DNA from: Flaveria trinervia
Taxonomy: Eukaryota; Streptophyta; Magnoliopsida; Asterales; Asteraceae
Assembly (NCBI GenBank): GCA_025506515.1
Contig: CM046443.1
Coordinates: forward strand, 19,483,228-19,547,227
Direction of reading: 5' to 3'
DNA: 64,000 nt
Shown here: positions 45,299-56,360 of the stretch, in pieces
Layout: the number at the start of each line of letters is the position of its first letter
Position numbering within the stretch: position 1 is the stretch's first letter
The notes under the pieces: model-generated
What the model saw: only the letters and a program-made list of their open reading frames with translations
What the model was told of the DNA's origin: nothing
The model's database searches: none
Translations under genes and position numbers: made by a program

Positions 45299-46208
45299 CA
45301 AAGCACATGAAAAATGCAAAATGCAATCAAGCTTGTAACTTATGTTGTTTGTTTGTTATGTGCAAAAATAAAATAAATGCTCTAATAAGAAGATAGGTTG
45401 TGTGCCTCTCGCGGTGACACTAACCTTAGGATAAGCATAACCTAAATATTCTAGAATTCATTGTTGTTTGCGCCTCTCTGTTGTGCGATGGCACTGACCT
45501 GAGGCTTGGCATCTCTTTGAAAGCTCTTAGAATAGTTTCTTCTTGAATTATACCTGTAGACCGCTCAAAAATCTCCTGAGGAATGCTGATTACCATATAA
45601 GCGTGGGATCCACAAATGCTTGTTGAAATAATTAAACCTTAATTATCACGAATGTGTGTCAAAAATCTATGTATGGATTTAAGAGGATAAGCATACTGAC
45701 AATTATCGTGAGCTGCAGTTCTTGAAAGTCAAAATCATTGTATGCACCTTGTAGCTCTAGTATGATTTCCTAAAATTGCTATTGACTCTTGGTCAAAACA
45801 AGAATCTAGCATTAAAATAGTTTATTAAAATGTCCCAAGTGATTCTGATATACCTGTATGATTCCATAATGAATTGTACCAGAAATGATAAACTAGAATT
45901 GAAGTTGTGCTGTCCAAGAAGTAAAATCGATTAGACTTACTCTAATAGGTTTAAAATCCATCTCAAATCAAAAATACAAAATTTGTCTTAATTTTGTTTT
46001 TAATTTCTAGCTGTTTTATTTATTGATTTTTTAGTCATTTAGTAGGTAAAAGTCAGACTATGCATTTGGATTTACTCTGTGAACCACTTACTCAAAAGGG
46101 GTCACGTCTAAGGTGACCAATCGGGCTTTAAGTTAAAAGGATCATGTTTGAGATGATCATCACTTGAAATGTTTTATCTATAGTTAAAAGACCAAGTGTT
46201 TGAAAGGT
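45299..46208 (+). other. noncoding DNA right of J, probably 3' noncoding of E
   Basis: No gene. Two related segments, CCTCTCGCGGTGACACTAACC (split as CCTCTCGCGG/TGACACTAACC, about 45403-45423) and GGCACTGACCTGAGG (about 45488-45505), look like diverged repeats. Confidence 0.5.
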
Positions 46209-47394
46209 CATAAGGTCAAACTCATAAGTATGAGCCATTCGCACGATTGGACCATAAGTATGGACCAGTCGCATAATTGGATCATACGTATGAGCCCAAT
46301 CGCATGACTGAACCACACGTATGGACCAGACGTATGATTGGACCATAAGCATGGGTCAATCCATATGATTGGATCACCAAGATGAACCAATCGCATGAAT
46401 GGAGGTGACCGAATGAGTCAATCGCATGACTGAAACCTAGTCGCACCACTGAATGTGACCGACTGAGCCAGGCGCACGATTGAGCCCCAATCGCACGAAT
46501 GAAGCATGCAATAGGTCCAGTCGCACGATAGAAAGTAAACCGAGTATAAATAGAGCGGAGTCGGTCACATTTGGTCACCAACCCTAAATCGCTCTCTATT
46601 CATACGACTACACCCAAACTCTGCCAAAATTTTGTTTGAGCATTTTCCACCTGTTCCTGTTGATTCTAACGATTATTACTTACATCTACAGGTACTGTGT
46701 GAAGATCCCAACCTAAACATTCCATTAAATCAAGCCCTAATTGATGGAATTTGTTCAAAATAAGAACCAAGCCTAAGTTGTCAAAATAAACCATAAAATG
46801 AACTAAACCGTGAACTTAAAGAGCATTAGAAGTTATTTAGAGCGTTTGCGAGTCTAATGAGCCAATCCACAACATTTAACATCAAGTTCTGCCTAAGATT
46901 TGAATTTAAATTGAAAAAACAGAGAGTTATGCGAATGGACACACCGATGAACTTCAATCGCACGACTGAGCTAGGTGAATGAATCAATCGCATGACTGAG
47001 CTGGGCGAATAGCTCAATCATGCTAATGAACCATGCATCTGAGTTCAGTCACATGACTGGTTCAACTGTATGGTATAGCATACGACTAAGCTCAGTCGCA
47101 GGCTCAATCGTACGAACGAGCTCAATCGCACGACTAAGGTTCAGTTGCACTGTCCATTCGCATGACTAAACAAAATGTTTTCAAGCTCATTAAAGTTCAA
47201 ATGTAATTCACTTACCAAAATTCTAACGGTTAAACAAAATGTTGATCTTGTTCTAATCGTTCTTAACGTTTCTTTAACCGTTAGATTGTTCAGGACTGCG
47301 TTCTCACTGATTGGATCGCTAATCAAATAGGATTTCGCACTATTTGATCTGGTTTCACACATTATTAGTTAGTACTCCATTCATGCACAGTCCT
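46209..47394 (+). repeat. composite LTR-like region at the right end of E
   Basis: 46209-46530 is a motif array (CCAGTCGCATAATTGG, CAATCGCATGACTGA), followed by TATAAATAG at 46545. 46928-47165 is a second array. 47243-47394 aligns closely with the last 150 bp of E's 5' LTR (GTTCTAATCG, GATTGGATCGC, AATCAAATAGGAT, CAGTCCTAAGA). The middle does not align with E's 5' LTR, so this is either a related LTR family or a rearranged end. Confidence 0.6.
46545..46553 (+). promoter_or_regulatory. TATA box in composite LTR
   Basis: TATAAATAG in CCGAGTATAAATAGAGCGG, directly after a motif array, which is the same arrangement as in the LTRs of D and E. Confidence 0.6.
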
Positions 47395-48187
47395 AAGAGA
47401 TACATCTTCGTAGAACTGGGATGAATAGAGTATCGAGTCTTGTGAGCTTCGTCCATGATCTTCAGGCATAGTTCCCTAAAATGAGGAATCCACATCCATC
47501 CAAATCGGGTTCTAACACCGAGTGTGTTTTCACCCAATTCCGCAATCAGAACTCTCATTCTTTCGGAGTTCAGATGATCTTCTTTCAATGCCTCATCTTG
47601 AAACTCTTTTACTTGATTCATCACATCCGAGGTCATGATCAACTAGTAAGCTTTCACCCGAATCGGCTCGGGTCTCTCTTTTCGACTAAGGGCATCCGTC
47701 ACCATGTTGGCTTTGCCCGGATGGTAATGGATCTCGCAATCATAGTCTTTTAAAAGCTCCAACCATCTCCATTACCTCATGTTCAGGTCCTTTTGCTCAA
47801 ATAAATACTTCAAGCTCTTGTGTCGGTGAATATGTGCACTTTGTACCGTGTAGGTAGTGCCTCCAAATATTTAACACAAAGACCATGACTGCTAGCTCCA
47901 AGTCATGAGTAGGATAATTGACCTCATGAACCTTTGATTGTCAGGATGCATAGGCTATAACCTTTCCTCTCTGCATTAACACACACCCCAACCCCGAGTA
48001 GGAAGCATCAGAATAAACCACCAGATCTTCACTTCCGTCGGGTAATGACAGAAAAGGAGCTTGAGTCACCTCGCCTTTAATTCCTCGAATTCCTTCTCTT
48101 GAGCTTGACCCCATACAAATTTTTAATCTTTTTGGTCAACTTGGTTAGTGGAAAAGCGATCTTAGAGAAGTCTTGAATGAATCTTCT
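47395..48187 (-). pseudogene. gypsy RNase H and integrase start (B)
   Basis: Frame 47355-47642 ends in GVRTRFGWMWIPHFRELCLK, then DEAHKTRYSIHPSSTKMY, the zinc-binding start of a gypsy integrase (H-x-x-x-x-H part). At 47395 it breaks off at the LTR end of E. Positions 47643-48187 translate in broken frames to RNase H (VVYSDASYSGLGCVLMQRGKV-like, HDLELAVMVFVLN-like). The rest of the integrase core is absent, and the C-terminus is found at 28815-29391 on the far side of E. Confidence 0.82.
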
Positions 48188-49104
48188 TTAATAGCCCGCC
48201 AAATCCAAGAAGCTATGAATCTCGGATGGCGTCTTTGGAGACTTCCATTGCTTCACTGCCTCCACCTTTGTCGGGTCCACCATAATCCAGTCAAGATTCA
48301 CCACATGACCTAAGAATGGAATCTTGTGCAACCAGAACGTGCACTTGGAGAATTTGGCGTACAACTTCTTCTTTCTCAACGTCTCCAAAAGCTCTCGAAT
48401 GTGACCGGCATGCTCTATCTCGCTCTTCGAATAAATCAGGATATCATCAATAAACACAATCACTAATCTATCCATCATGGGCCGACATACTCGATTCATC
48501 ACATCCATAAAAGCAGCTGGCGCATTGGTCAAACAAAAGACATGACAAGAAACTCATAATGTCCATAGCACATGTGAAAAGCTGTTTTAGGAATATCCTG
48601 CTCTTTCACCTTCAACTGATAGTAGCCCGATCGAAAATCTATCCTTGAGAACCAGCTAACATCTTGAAGTTGATCAAACAAATCATCAATTTTCAGTAAC
48701 GGGTATCGGTTCTTTATCGTCAACTTATTCAGCTCACGGTAGTCAATACACATCCTCATACTACCATCTTTCTTCTTCACGAATAAGACCGGAGCACCCC
48801 AAGGAGAGATAATCGGCCTAATAAACCCTTATCAAGCAACTCTTGCTTGCTCCATCAAGTCTTTCATCTTAGTCGGAGCTAAACGATATGGTGCCTTGGC
48901 AACGGGTTGGGCACCCGGTATCAAATCAATTTGGAATTTAGTCTCCTGGTCAGGTGGCACTCCTGGTAGGTCTTCTGGGAACACGTCCGGAAAGTCACAC
49001 ACAACTAGTACATCGGACAGTTGTGGTGTTAGCGTATCCACATCCTTTACATAGGCCAAGTAGGCACTACATCCACGCCTCATGAACTTTCTCACCACCA
49101 CCAT
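48188..49104 (-). pseudogene. gypsy reverse transcriptase (B)
   Basis: Frame 48832-49104 is the protease/RT linker (VVCDFPDVFPEDLPGVPPDQ, then PGAQPVAKAPYRLAPTKMKD). Frame 48529-48780 begins the RT fingers (MRMCIDYRELNKLTIKNRYP, FSRIDFRSGYYQLKVKEQDI). Frame 48188-48532 carries the palm, with VFIDDILIYSKSE, where the DD pair is intact, and FLGHVVN. The frame breaks at about 48531 (SFV-stop where the family has SFGLTNAP) and near 48800-48830. It is the best preserved gypsy RT on this strand but is not translatable as one piece. Confidence 0.88.
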
Positions 49105-49109
49105 TGAGA

Positions 49110-49490
49110 TTACTTTCGGGATCGTTGTGACCCGAACCCATAAATCATCACCATAGTCCCGTCAGGCGATGTTAAACGTATCATCTTCTTGCGACACACA
49201 ATGTTCGCCTTGTAATCCGCTAACCAATCCATCCCAAGAACTACATCGAAACCACCTAAGGTCATTACGAACGGTCTAACAGGAAATTTGCAACGTGCTA
49301 ATTCCACAGCACAACCTTCTATCGTCTCAGAAATCCTGGTAGACTTATCTATAATAGTTTCTACATCAAAGGGCGCATCAACACTCCTACTACTAACAGG
49401 CAGTTTAGCATAGAATGCAGCAGAAATAAAACTTTTACTAGCACCAGAATCAAATAACACGGAGGCTAAAGTTTGGTTTACTAGAAACAT
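49110..49490 (-). pseudogene. gypsy aspartic protease (B)
   Basis: Contains FDSGASKSFISAAFYAKLPV, where DSG is the active site of the retropepsin-like protease that processes Gag-Pol, then FVMTLGGFDVVLGMDWLADY and RKKMIRLTSPDG. This is 126 codons without a stop, the usual size of a plant gypsy protease domain. It lies between gag and RT as expected, but the joins to both neighbours are frameshifted. Confidence 0.85.
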
Positions 49491-50799
49491 CCTGACACAA
49501 CATCAGGTTCCGTCCTAGCCTCCTCTTGCATCATTGTAAACGATCTGGCGCTTGCCCTCTGTCCTTCAGTCCTGGTCATCTTCTTCTTTGCACCAGAACT
49601 TTCAACCCTCGGCTTCTTGCAGTCTCTGCTCATGTGGCCCTCCCCGCCACAATTAAAACACTTCCCAGTCTTACATTCCTCACCATGTGGCCAGGCTTCC
49701 CACATTTGAAGCACATGTTAAATCCCAATCTACATTCGCCGGTGTGCTCCTTCCCACACTTGCCACACCTCCTCAACCGTGCACCTGTTGTGACCACACG
49801 TTGGTCATCCACCCGTGTTTTCTTGTTACTTGTCGAGGCACCATCCCGACCGAACCTTTTCCCATTTCAATTTTGGTCACCACCACCCTTCTTGCTTGCC
49901 TCAGCCACCACCACCTCTCGCTCATCATACAACCTTCCTGCCAAATCAACCGCCGACCTAAACATGCTCGATCGGGCAGCGATCATGTGCCTACGGATAT
50001 CCGCCGGCAAGCCCTGAGTATACCGCTTAATCTTTCATGACAGAGGTGTCACCTCATCCGGCACTAACCATGCCATCTCATTAAACTTGGTGGTGTACTG
50101 TTGATGTGTCATCGACCCACCTCCAACTGCAAGAACTCCCTCTCCACCTTGTCCATCTCCCTATGAGGACAAAACTCCTTAATCACCAACTTTTTCTGCT
50201 CAGACCATCTCATCCTCACAATTGCCCGACTACCCTCAGGTTGGACAATATTGTCCCACCAGCATAAAGTTGAGTCCACGAAAGAGTGGGCAACAAACTT
50301 CACTTTTTGATCTTCCCAACACTTCCTGATGTTCAAAACAACTTTCATTTCTCTCACCCATCTGTGAGCAGCAGCACCAGTGCCATTACCATCAAAAGTA
50401 AGGGGCTTACACCTTTCAAATGCCCCATAGTTACAGCCTCGTGCCGCCTCCGACGCAGGCTCTACTTCTTCCTCCTCTTCATCATCGGAGAGAACCGTTT
50501 CAGGCTCCGGTTGCTCTCGTTCTCCTCAGGACTTGTCCTCTCCTTTCTTTATCCTTCTCCAGCCTTAATAACTTTAGTCACCACATACGGTAAGATGTCT
50601 GCATGACCTCATGGACTTCTTCCATAACAGCCTTTTTTACTGAGGCTCTCAGATTGGCACTCTCATCACCGCCCTCCGAATGAAGGGTCTTGGGTTCTTC
50701 ATGAACCACCTTCTCAACTCTAGGCCTTCATCTTTTGGGTCGCGGTTCAGCACCACGACCTCCACCACGTGAAGCTTTCGAAGATCTACCACCGACCAT
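49481..50799 (-). pseudogene. gypsy gag (B)
   Basis: The ATG at 50799 gives MVGGRSSKASRGGGRGAEPR, the same start as C at 54693. Capsid blocks: MREMKVVLNIRKCWEDQKVK, FVDSTLCWWDNIVQPEGSRA and EFCPHREMDKVEREFLQLEV (50109-50357). Nucleocapsid knuckles at 49630-49812 and 49660-49714 read CGKCGKEHTGEC, CFKCGKPGHM and CFNCGGEGHMSRDC. Three knuckles in a row match C. Frames shift at about 50109, 50030 and 49715. The N-terminal 150 codons are Glu/Arg-rich and low in structure. Confidence 0.85.
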
Positions 50800-51129
50800 C
50801 CACACACACACTGAAAGATTCAAACACCAACACGGTCATTCAAGGGAATAGCTTAGTTTATGTCAAGTATAGTAAGTCCCTAATTATAGTGGCCGGTTGT
50901 GATTAGCCATTTACTTTACTCTTCATACCCCAAGCATTACCTATCCTGACTACATCAGTATCTAATCTACATACACGCATAACCTCATAACATGCGCACA
51001 TAATACCGGTTATCATTAAGAAAATACCTAATGGCATGCAGCTATTCAGGCCGGCATCCCTTCCCTTTTCATCCTATTTTCAGTTAAGTTTAGGTTTATT
51101 TGAGAATTTACCCGTTTCACTTAAACTTT
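50800..51129 (-). other. 5' leader of gypsy element B
   Basis: 330 bp between PBS and gag start, with no gene. Aligns in inverted orientation with the leader of C (54360-54692), including GGTAATGCTTGGGGTATGAA. Confidence 0.8.
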
Positions 51130-51142
51130 GGCTCAAATATCA
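51130..51142 (-). other. primer binding site of B, degenerate
   Basis: In sense TGATATTTGAGCC, with three mismatches to TGGTATCAGAGCC, three bases from the LTR end. The equivalent site in C (54347) is perfect. Confidence 0.8.
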
Positions 51143-51145
51143 ACT

Positions 51146-52405
51146 TGTAACGCCCCGTACCCGGGACACTTACAGCTAGTCAATCATCGCACACAAAATA
51201 TATATTTTCATTAAATTAAAGAAAACATTGCAGCGGAATCATCAAAATAGACATCTCATTTTATTATAAATGCTTTTGCAAAACAATACATCATTATCAA
51301 ATTACAAAATACATGTTGCATTACTTCACAAAAGCATTATAAAATGGATGCCATCCAAAAGAGCTGAGTAGCCCCCCGTGCCATTCTTAGAAACATTACC
51401 TGCCAACTAGAAACACATAAAATCAGTGTTGCTGAGTAAGTTCTAGTTTTAATTTAAAACATACTTTGTCTTTCGTTAAAACCGTTCTTTGCTTTCTTTC
51501 AAAATCATACTATATTGTCGTATATGATCACACATCGTACATACACATAGATAATAACATTATTATCTTTATTATTTGTTTGTTCATTCCGTACATTCAT
51601 CATTAAATATTTACTTTCATTCGGACCAATGCCATGTGCTTCACCCCACCGTATGCATAAAGCCGGTACTGGGCCTGAGGTCTTTCATAGACCCCGAACA
51701 TTATGCACAAAGCTGACTCCAGTACCAAGGGTAAGGAGCAATGGTCCTATAGATATGGTTAATCACAAGGATTGAACCCTAGTGTGCATCCTTTTGGGGT
51801 AATTAACCCTCACACAGTAGAGCCAACACCCTTCATTGGGTGTGAACCTCCATACATATGCTTAATCACACAGATCAAGCCCTAGTATACATCCTTATGC
51901 GGTAGCTAACCCGCACACGGTTGAGCTAACACCCTTCACTGGGTGTGAACCTCCTTATGTTTGCTTGCAAGGCTTTCATACTTTCATTCGTTCATTAATG
52001 CATGCATTCATCATTTTGTTTCTCTTTTCATTATCTTCCACTTTACGTTACATAATGCTTTTCATTTCATTCATTAATATTCAACGTAAAGCCACGAAAA
52101 ATAATCATACATAACAAGGAACGTGAAAAGAAACATACAGCATCACCATACAAGGCACAACATACATACATCACATACATCATACATACAATCATGCATA
52201 AGCACCCTTCATGCATCAAGCCCATCACAACGTCTACAACCTCGAAAGTCAACTTACATGAACCCCAGGGAATCCCCCAAGTCAATGCATACATAATATT
52301 GTTCTCCCACAAATCAGGAAATAAACTAAGTTCTTTTGGGCACATGAGCCCTATTTAGGCGTATGGACCCTATTTATTTGCATGGCCTTCCATACGCATG
52401 GGAAC
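51146..52405 (-). repeat. 5' LTR of gypsy element B, truncated
   Basis: Matches 26586-27880 of the 3' LTR (about 90% by eye). It ends in the motif array at CATACGCATGGGAAC, where the LTR of C begins, so about 0.9 kb of its sense 5' part is missing. Confidence 0.88.
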
Positions 52406-54343
52406 TGTAAGACCCAGTTACTTTCTTTCAAGCCAACAAAAGAAAGAAAAGAAATAAAGTCCAAAGTCGAGGGACCAAACTTGCCAAAATAGGAAAAACC
52501 TTGAATGAGTGGGGGTTTAAGATGGGGGAAGGCAGCCCACACCCTCCCCCACACTTACAAAATTCGGCCAAAGAGAGAATAGAGGGAGAAAAGAGGTTTC
52601 GAGCTTCGGTTTTCTTGGTTTTGAGGGCTAAAGTTGAGGTGTAGGGGGTTGGTTTGAAGCTCTACATTGCATATTTTCACCTGATTTGGGGCTGGAGCAC
52701 ATAGAAAACCCGTTTTTTTAAGTGTGTGTGTTGAACCCGTATGTATGTGTTTGTGTGTGATGCGAGTGGGGTGTGTTTTTAGACTTGTGTGTGCTTGAAT
52801 GGTGTTGTGGTATGCGTTTCTAAGGTTTAGGATGGTTGATTTGAGCTTAGAACAGGTTTGAGAGGGTTTGGAAGCCGAAAATTGCAGTTTAGGTTCGGGT
52901 AAGACTACATTTTGCACCCAGCTAGTGCTATGTGACTGGAAGCCAGGCTACCGAATAGCATGCGACTTGAGGCCATATGACCGAAAGGCATGTGATTGAA
53001 GTCCATGCGCATGGATACCAAGCGACTGAGGTTCATACGCATGGGAGTCATACGACCGAAGGCTATGCGTCTGGATGTCCATACGCCTAAGTGTTCAATC
53101 ACCCATAGAGTCCATTCGCCTTAGTGTTCTCATATGCATGGAAGGCCATGCGACTGAATAGGGTCCATATGCCCAATAGGGCTCATGCGCCCAAAAGAAA
53201 TTAGTTTATTTTCTGATTTTTAGGGGAACAGTGTTATGTAGGCTTGACTTGGGAGATTCCCGAGGGTTATGTAAGTTGAATTTCGAGGTCGTAGATGTTG
53301 TGATGGACTTGATGTATGATGGGTGATTATGCATGATTGTATGTATGATGTATGTTATGTATGCATGTTGTGCCTTGTATGGTGAAGCTATATGTTTATT
53401 TTCATGTTGTGCCTTGTATGGTGAAGCTATATGTTTCGAGGTCGTAGATTCCCGTGGCTTTACATTGTATGTTAATGAATGGAATGAAAAGTATTATGTA
53501 ACGTAAACTGGATAACAATGAAAACAGGAACGAAATGAAGAATGCATGCATTAATAAATGAATGAACGTAAGAAAGGCTTGCAAGCAAATGTATGGAGGT
53601 TCACACTCAATGAGGAGTGTTAGCTCAACCGTGTGGGGGTTAGCTACCCCACGAGGATGCATATTGTGGCTTAATCCATGTGATTAAACAAATGTATGGA
53701 GGTTCACAACCAATGAGGGGTTGTCAGCTCAATTGTGTGCGGGGTTAAATACCCCATGAGGATGCACACAGGGGTTCAATCTTTGTGATTGACCAAATGT
53801 ATGAGGTCCTTGTCGCTTAACCCTAAATGAATTGCTTGGTGCTCTAGAGGGGGGTTAAGCACATGACAGGACTTAGATGAAAACCAAAGATAATTAAATG
53901 TATGAAATGAACGATGATGAAGATAATAACTATTATCTATGTGTACGTACGATGTGTGATCATGTTCTAAGATTGTTATGATTTAAAAGAAAGTAAAGGA
54001 CGGTTTTAAACAAAAGATAAAGTATGTGTTATTATAAAACTAGAACTCACTCAGCAACACTGACTTTTATGTGTTTCCAGTTAGCAGGTAATGTTGCTGA
54101 GCATTGCATGGGGCGGCTACTCAGCTCTTTTGGATGGCATCCATTTTTATAATGCTTTTGTGATGTAATGCAACATGTATTCTCTAACTTGATAATGATG
54201 TATTGTTTTGCAAAAACTTTTATAATGAAATGAGATGTCTATTTTGAGGATTCTACTACAATGTTTTTCTTTAATTTAATAAAAACATATGTTTTATATG
54301 CAATAATTGACTAGCTGTAAGCGTCCCGGGAACGGGGCTTACA
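52406..54343 (+). repeat. 5' LTR of gypsy element C
   Basis: 1.94 kb, TGTAAGACCC...CGGGGCTTACA; same family as the LTR of B. Motif array at about 52925-53200 (ATGCGACTTGAGG, CATACGCATGGGAG). Contains a 34-bp tandem duplication at 53364-53397 and 53403-53436 (CATGTTGTGCCTTGTATGG...). Confidence 0.88.
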
Positions 54344-54346
54344 AGT

Positions 54347-54359
54347 TGGTATCAGAGCC
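54347..54359 (+). other. primer binding site of C
   Basis: TGGTATCAGAGCC, a perfect plant initiator tRNA-Met-type PBS, three bases after the LTR. Confidence 0.92.
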
Positions 54360-54692
54360 AAAGTTTAAGTAAAACGGGTAAATTTTCAAAATAAACCTAA
54401 ACTTAAATTAAAAATGGGACGGAAAGGGAAAGGATGCCAGTCTGAGTAGCTGCGTGTCATCAGGTATTTTCTTAATGTTAACCGATATTATGTGCGCATG
54501 TTATATGGTTATATGTTGCTTGTAGATTTTGATACTGATGTAGTCAGGATAGGTAATGCTTGGGGTATGAAGAGTAAAGTAAGTGGCTATCACAACTGGC
54601 CACTGTAATTATGGACTTACTATACTTGACATAAACTGAGTTGTTCCCTTGAATGACCGTGTTGGTGTTTGAATCTTTCAGTGTGTGTGTGG

Positions 54693-55153
54693 ATGGCCGG
54701 TGGTAGATCCTCAAAAGCCTCACGTGGTGGAGGTCATGGTGCTGAACCGCGACCCAAAAGAGGAAGACCTAAAGTTGAAAAGCTGGTTCATGAAGACCCG
54801 AGACCCCTCATCGTGAGGGTGGTGATGAGAGTGCCAATTTGAGAGCCTCAGTAAAAGAGGCTGTTCCGGTAGAAGTCCATTAGGTCATGCAGAAAATCTT
54901 ACCGTCTGTGGTGACTGAAGTTATCAAGGCTATACGAGAAGGAGAAATAAAGGAGAGAAACAGGTCATCGGAGAACGAGAGCAACCGGAGCCTGAAACGG
55001 TTCTCTCTGATGATGAAGAGGAGATAGAAGAAGAGCCTGGGCCAAAGGCGGCACGAGGTTTCAACTATGGGACATTTCAAAGGTGTAAGGCTTCTACTTT
55101 TGATGGTAATGATATTTTTGCTGCTGCTCACTGGTGGGTGAGAGAAATGGAAG
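54693..55153 (+). pseudogene. gypsy gag N-terminus (C), left of gap
   Basis: The ATG at 54693 gives MAGGRSSKASRGGGHGAEPR, then a basic/acidic N-terminal region broken by frameshifts, then a Glu-rich stretch and the start of the capsid (HWWVREME) at the gap edge. It ends at the same capsid point that recurs at 55535 on the other side of the gap. The start codon and leader spacing match B. Confidence 0.8.
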
Positions 55154-55253
55154 NNNNNNNNNNNNNNNNNNNNNNNNNNNNNNNNNNNNNNNNNNNNNNN
55201 NNNNNNNNNNNNNNNNNNNNNNNNNNNNNNNNNNNNNNNNNNNNNNNNNNNNN
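55154..55253. other. assembly gap of 100 N
   Basis: Exactly 100 unknown bases, the conventional size for a gap of unknown length. Sequences 54884-55153 and 55260-55553 on either side are diverged copies of the same gag region. Confidence 0.98.
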
Positions 55254-56360
55254 CTGTTATGGAAGAAGTTTATCAGGTCATGCAGACAATCTTACCGTCT
55301 ATGGTGACTGAAGTTATCAAGGCTGTGAGGGAAGGAGAAAGGAAGGAAAGAAGTAGACCTACGGGCGAAAGAAGATAGCCCGAGACTGAGACTGTTCTAT
55401 CTGATGACGAAGAAGAAGAGAAAGAAGAAGAGCCTATGTTGGAGGCGGAATGACGCTGTAACTACAGGGCATTTCAAAGGTGTAAGCCCCCTACATTTGA
55501 TGGTAATGGCACTACTGATGCTGCTCACCAATGGGTGAGGGAAATGGAAGTCGTTCTGAATATCAACAAGTGCCGAAAAGACAAGAAAGTGAAGTTTGCT
55601 GCCCACTCGTTTTTGGACTCGGCTCTGTGTTGGTGGGACAATTTAGTCCAAGCCGAGGGTAGTCGGGAAATTAGGAGGATGAGATGGTCTGAGCTGAAAA
55701 AGTTAGTGATTGAGGAGTTCTGTCCTCACAGGGAAATGGATAAGGTGGAAGGGAATCCTTGCAGCTGGAGGTGGGAACCATGACACATCAACAATACAAC
55801 ACTAAATTCAACGAAATGGCACTTCTGGTACCAGATCTGGTGACGCGTTTGTCATGAAAGATCAAGAGGTACATTCAGGGTTTGCCGGCGGATATCCGTA
55901 GGCACATGATTGTTGCCCGACCGAGCACGTGTAGGTCGGCGGTTGATTTGGCAGGGAGATTGTATGATGAAAGAACTATGGTGGTGACTGAAGGCAGCAA
56001 GAAAGGTGGTGGTGACTGGAATTGGAATGGAAAAATGTTTGGTCAGGGTGGTGCCCTGACGAATAACAAGAATGCACGGGTTGATGACCGTCGTGTGGCC
56101 ACATCCGGTGCGGGAGTAAAGAGATGCAGCAAATGTGGGAAGGAGCACAATGGCGAGTGTATGTGGGGATCGAATGTGTGCTTCAAGTGTGGGAAGTTTG
56201 GTCATATGGCGAGGGAATGGAAAGCAGGGAGATGTTTCAACTGTGGCGCGGAGGACCACATGAGTAGGGACTGTAAGAAGCCAAGGGCTAAGGGTTCTGG
56301 GGTGAAGAAGACTGAAGGTGAAGGACCGAGTGCAAGCGCCAGAGCATTTACGATGACGTA
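55254..56360 (+). pseudogene. gypsy gag (C), right of gap
   Basis: Starts inside the N-terminal Glu-rich region. Capsid: MREMEVVLNINKCRKDKKVK, FLDSALCWWDNLVQAEGSRE and EFCPHREMDKVEG, then a frameshift. Frame 55882-56361 gives MPADIRRHMIVARPSTCRSA and three knuckles: CSKCGKEHNGEC, CFKCGKFGHMAREW (last Cys replaced by Trp) and CFNCGAEDHMSRDC. A TAG at 56358 separates it from protease (FTMT-stop-EEARTDPD). Stops and a stop at 55452 add to the damage. Confidence 0.85.

Larger units (their letters stand above)
29392..47394 (+). mobile_element. Ty1/copia element E, interrupted by J
   Basis: 5' LTR, PBS, leader, gag and pol (to 36933) are clear. The 3' noncoding part continues to 37584, is interrupted by J, and resumes at 45299. 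The right end at 47394 is inferred from an approximately 150-bp match to the 5' LTR end (47243-47394). No extra ORF is seen after pol, although the LTR is of the same family as A2, which has one. Flanks (CAGA left, GATAC right) do not form a target-site duplication, and B lacks about 230 codons here, so a deletion accompanied or followed the insertion. Confidence 0.7.
26586..52405 (-). mobile_element. Ty3/gypsy element B, split by element E
   Basis: 3' LTR (26586-28777) and pol C-terminus (28815-29391) lie left of E. Integrase start, RNase H, RT, protease, gag, PBS and a truncated 5' LTR (47395-52405) lie right of it, all on the minus strand and in the expected order. B inserted in the mannanase copy 2 intron after CTTGTACTCTT; copy 1 has uninterrupted intron there. 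About 230 integrase codons are missing between the two halves. The right LTR is cut short where C begins. Confidence 0.82.

Noticed and set aside
52067..53102. Several minus-strand frames over the gypsy LTRs
   Set aside because: They fall in LTR and motif-array DNA, are not conserved between LTR copies, and have no known domain.
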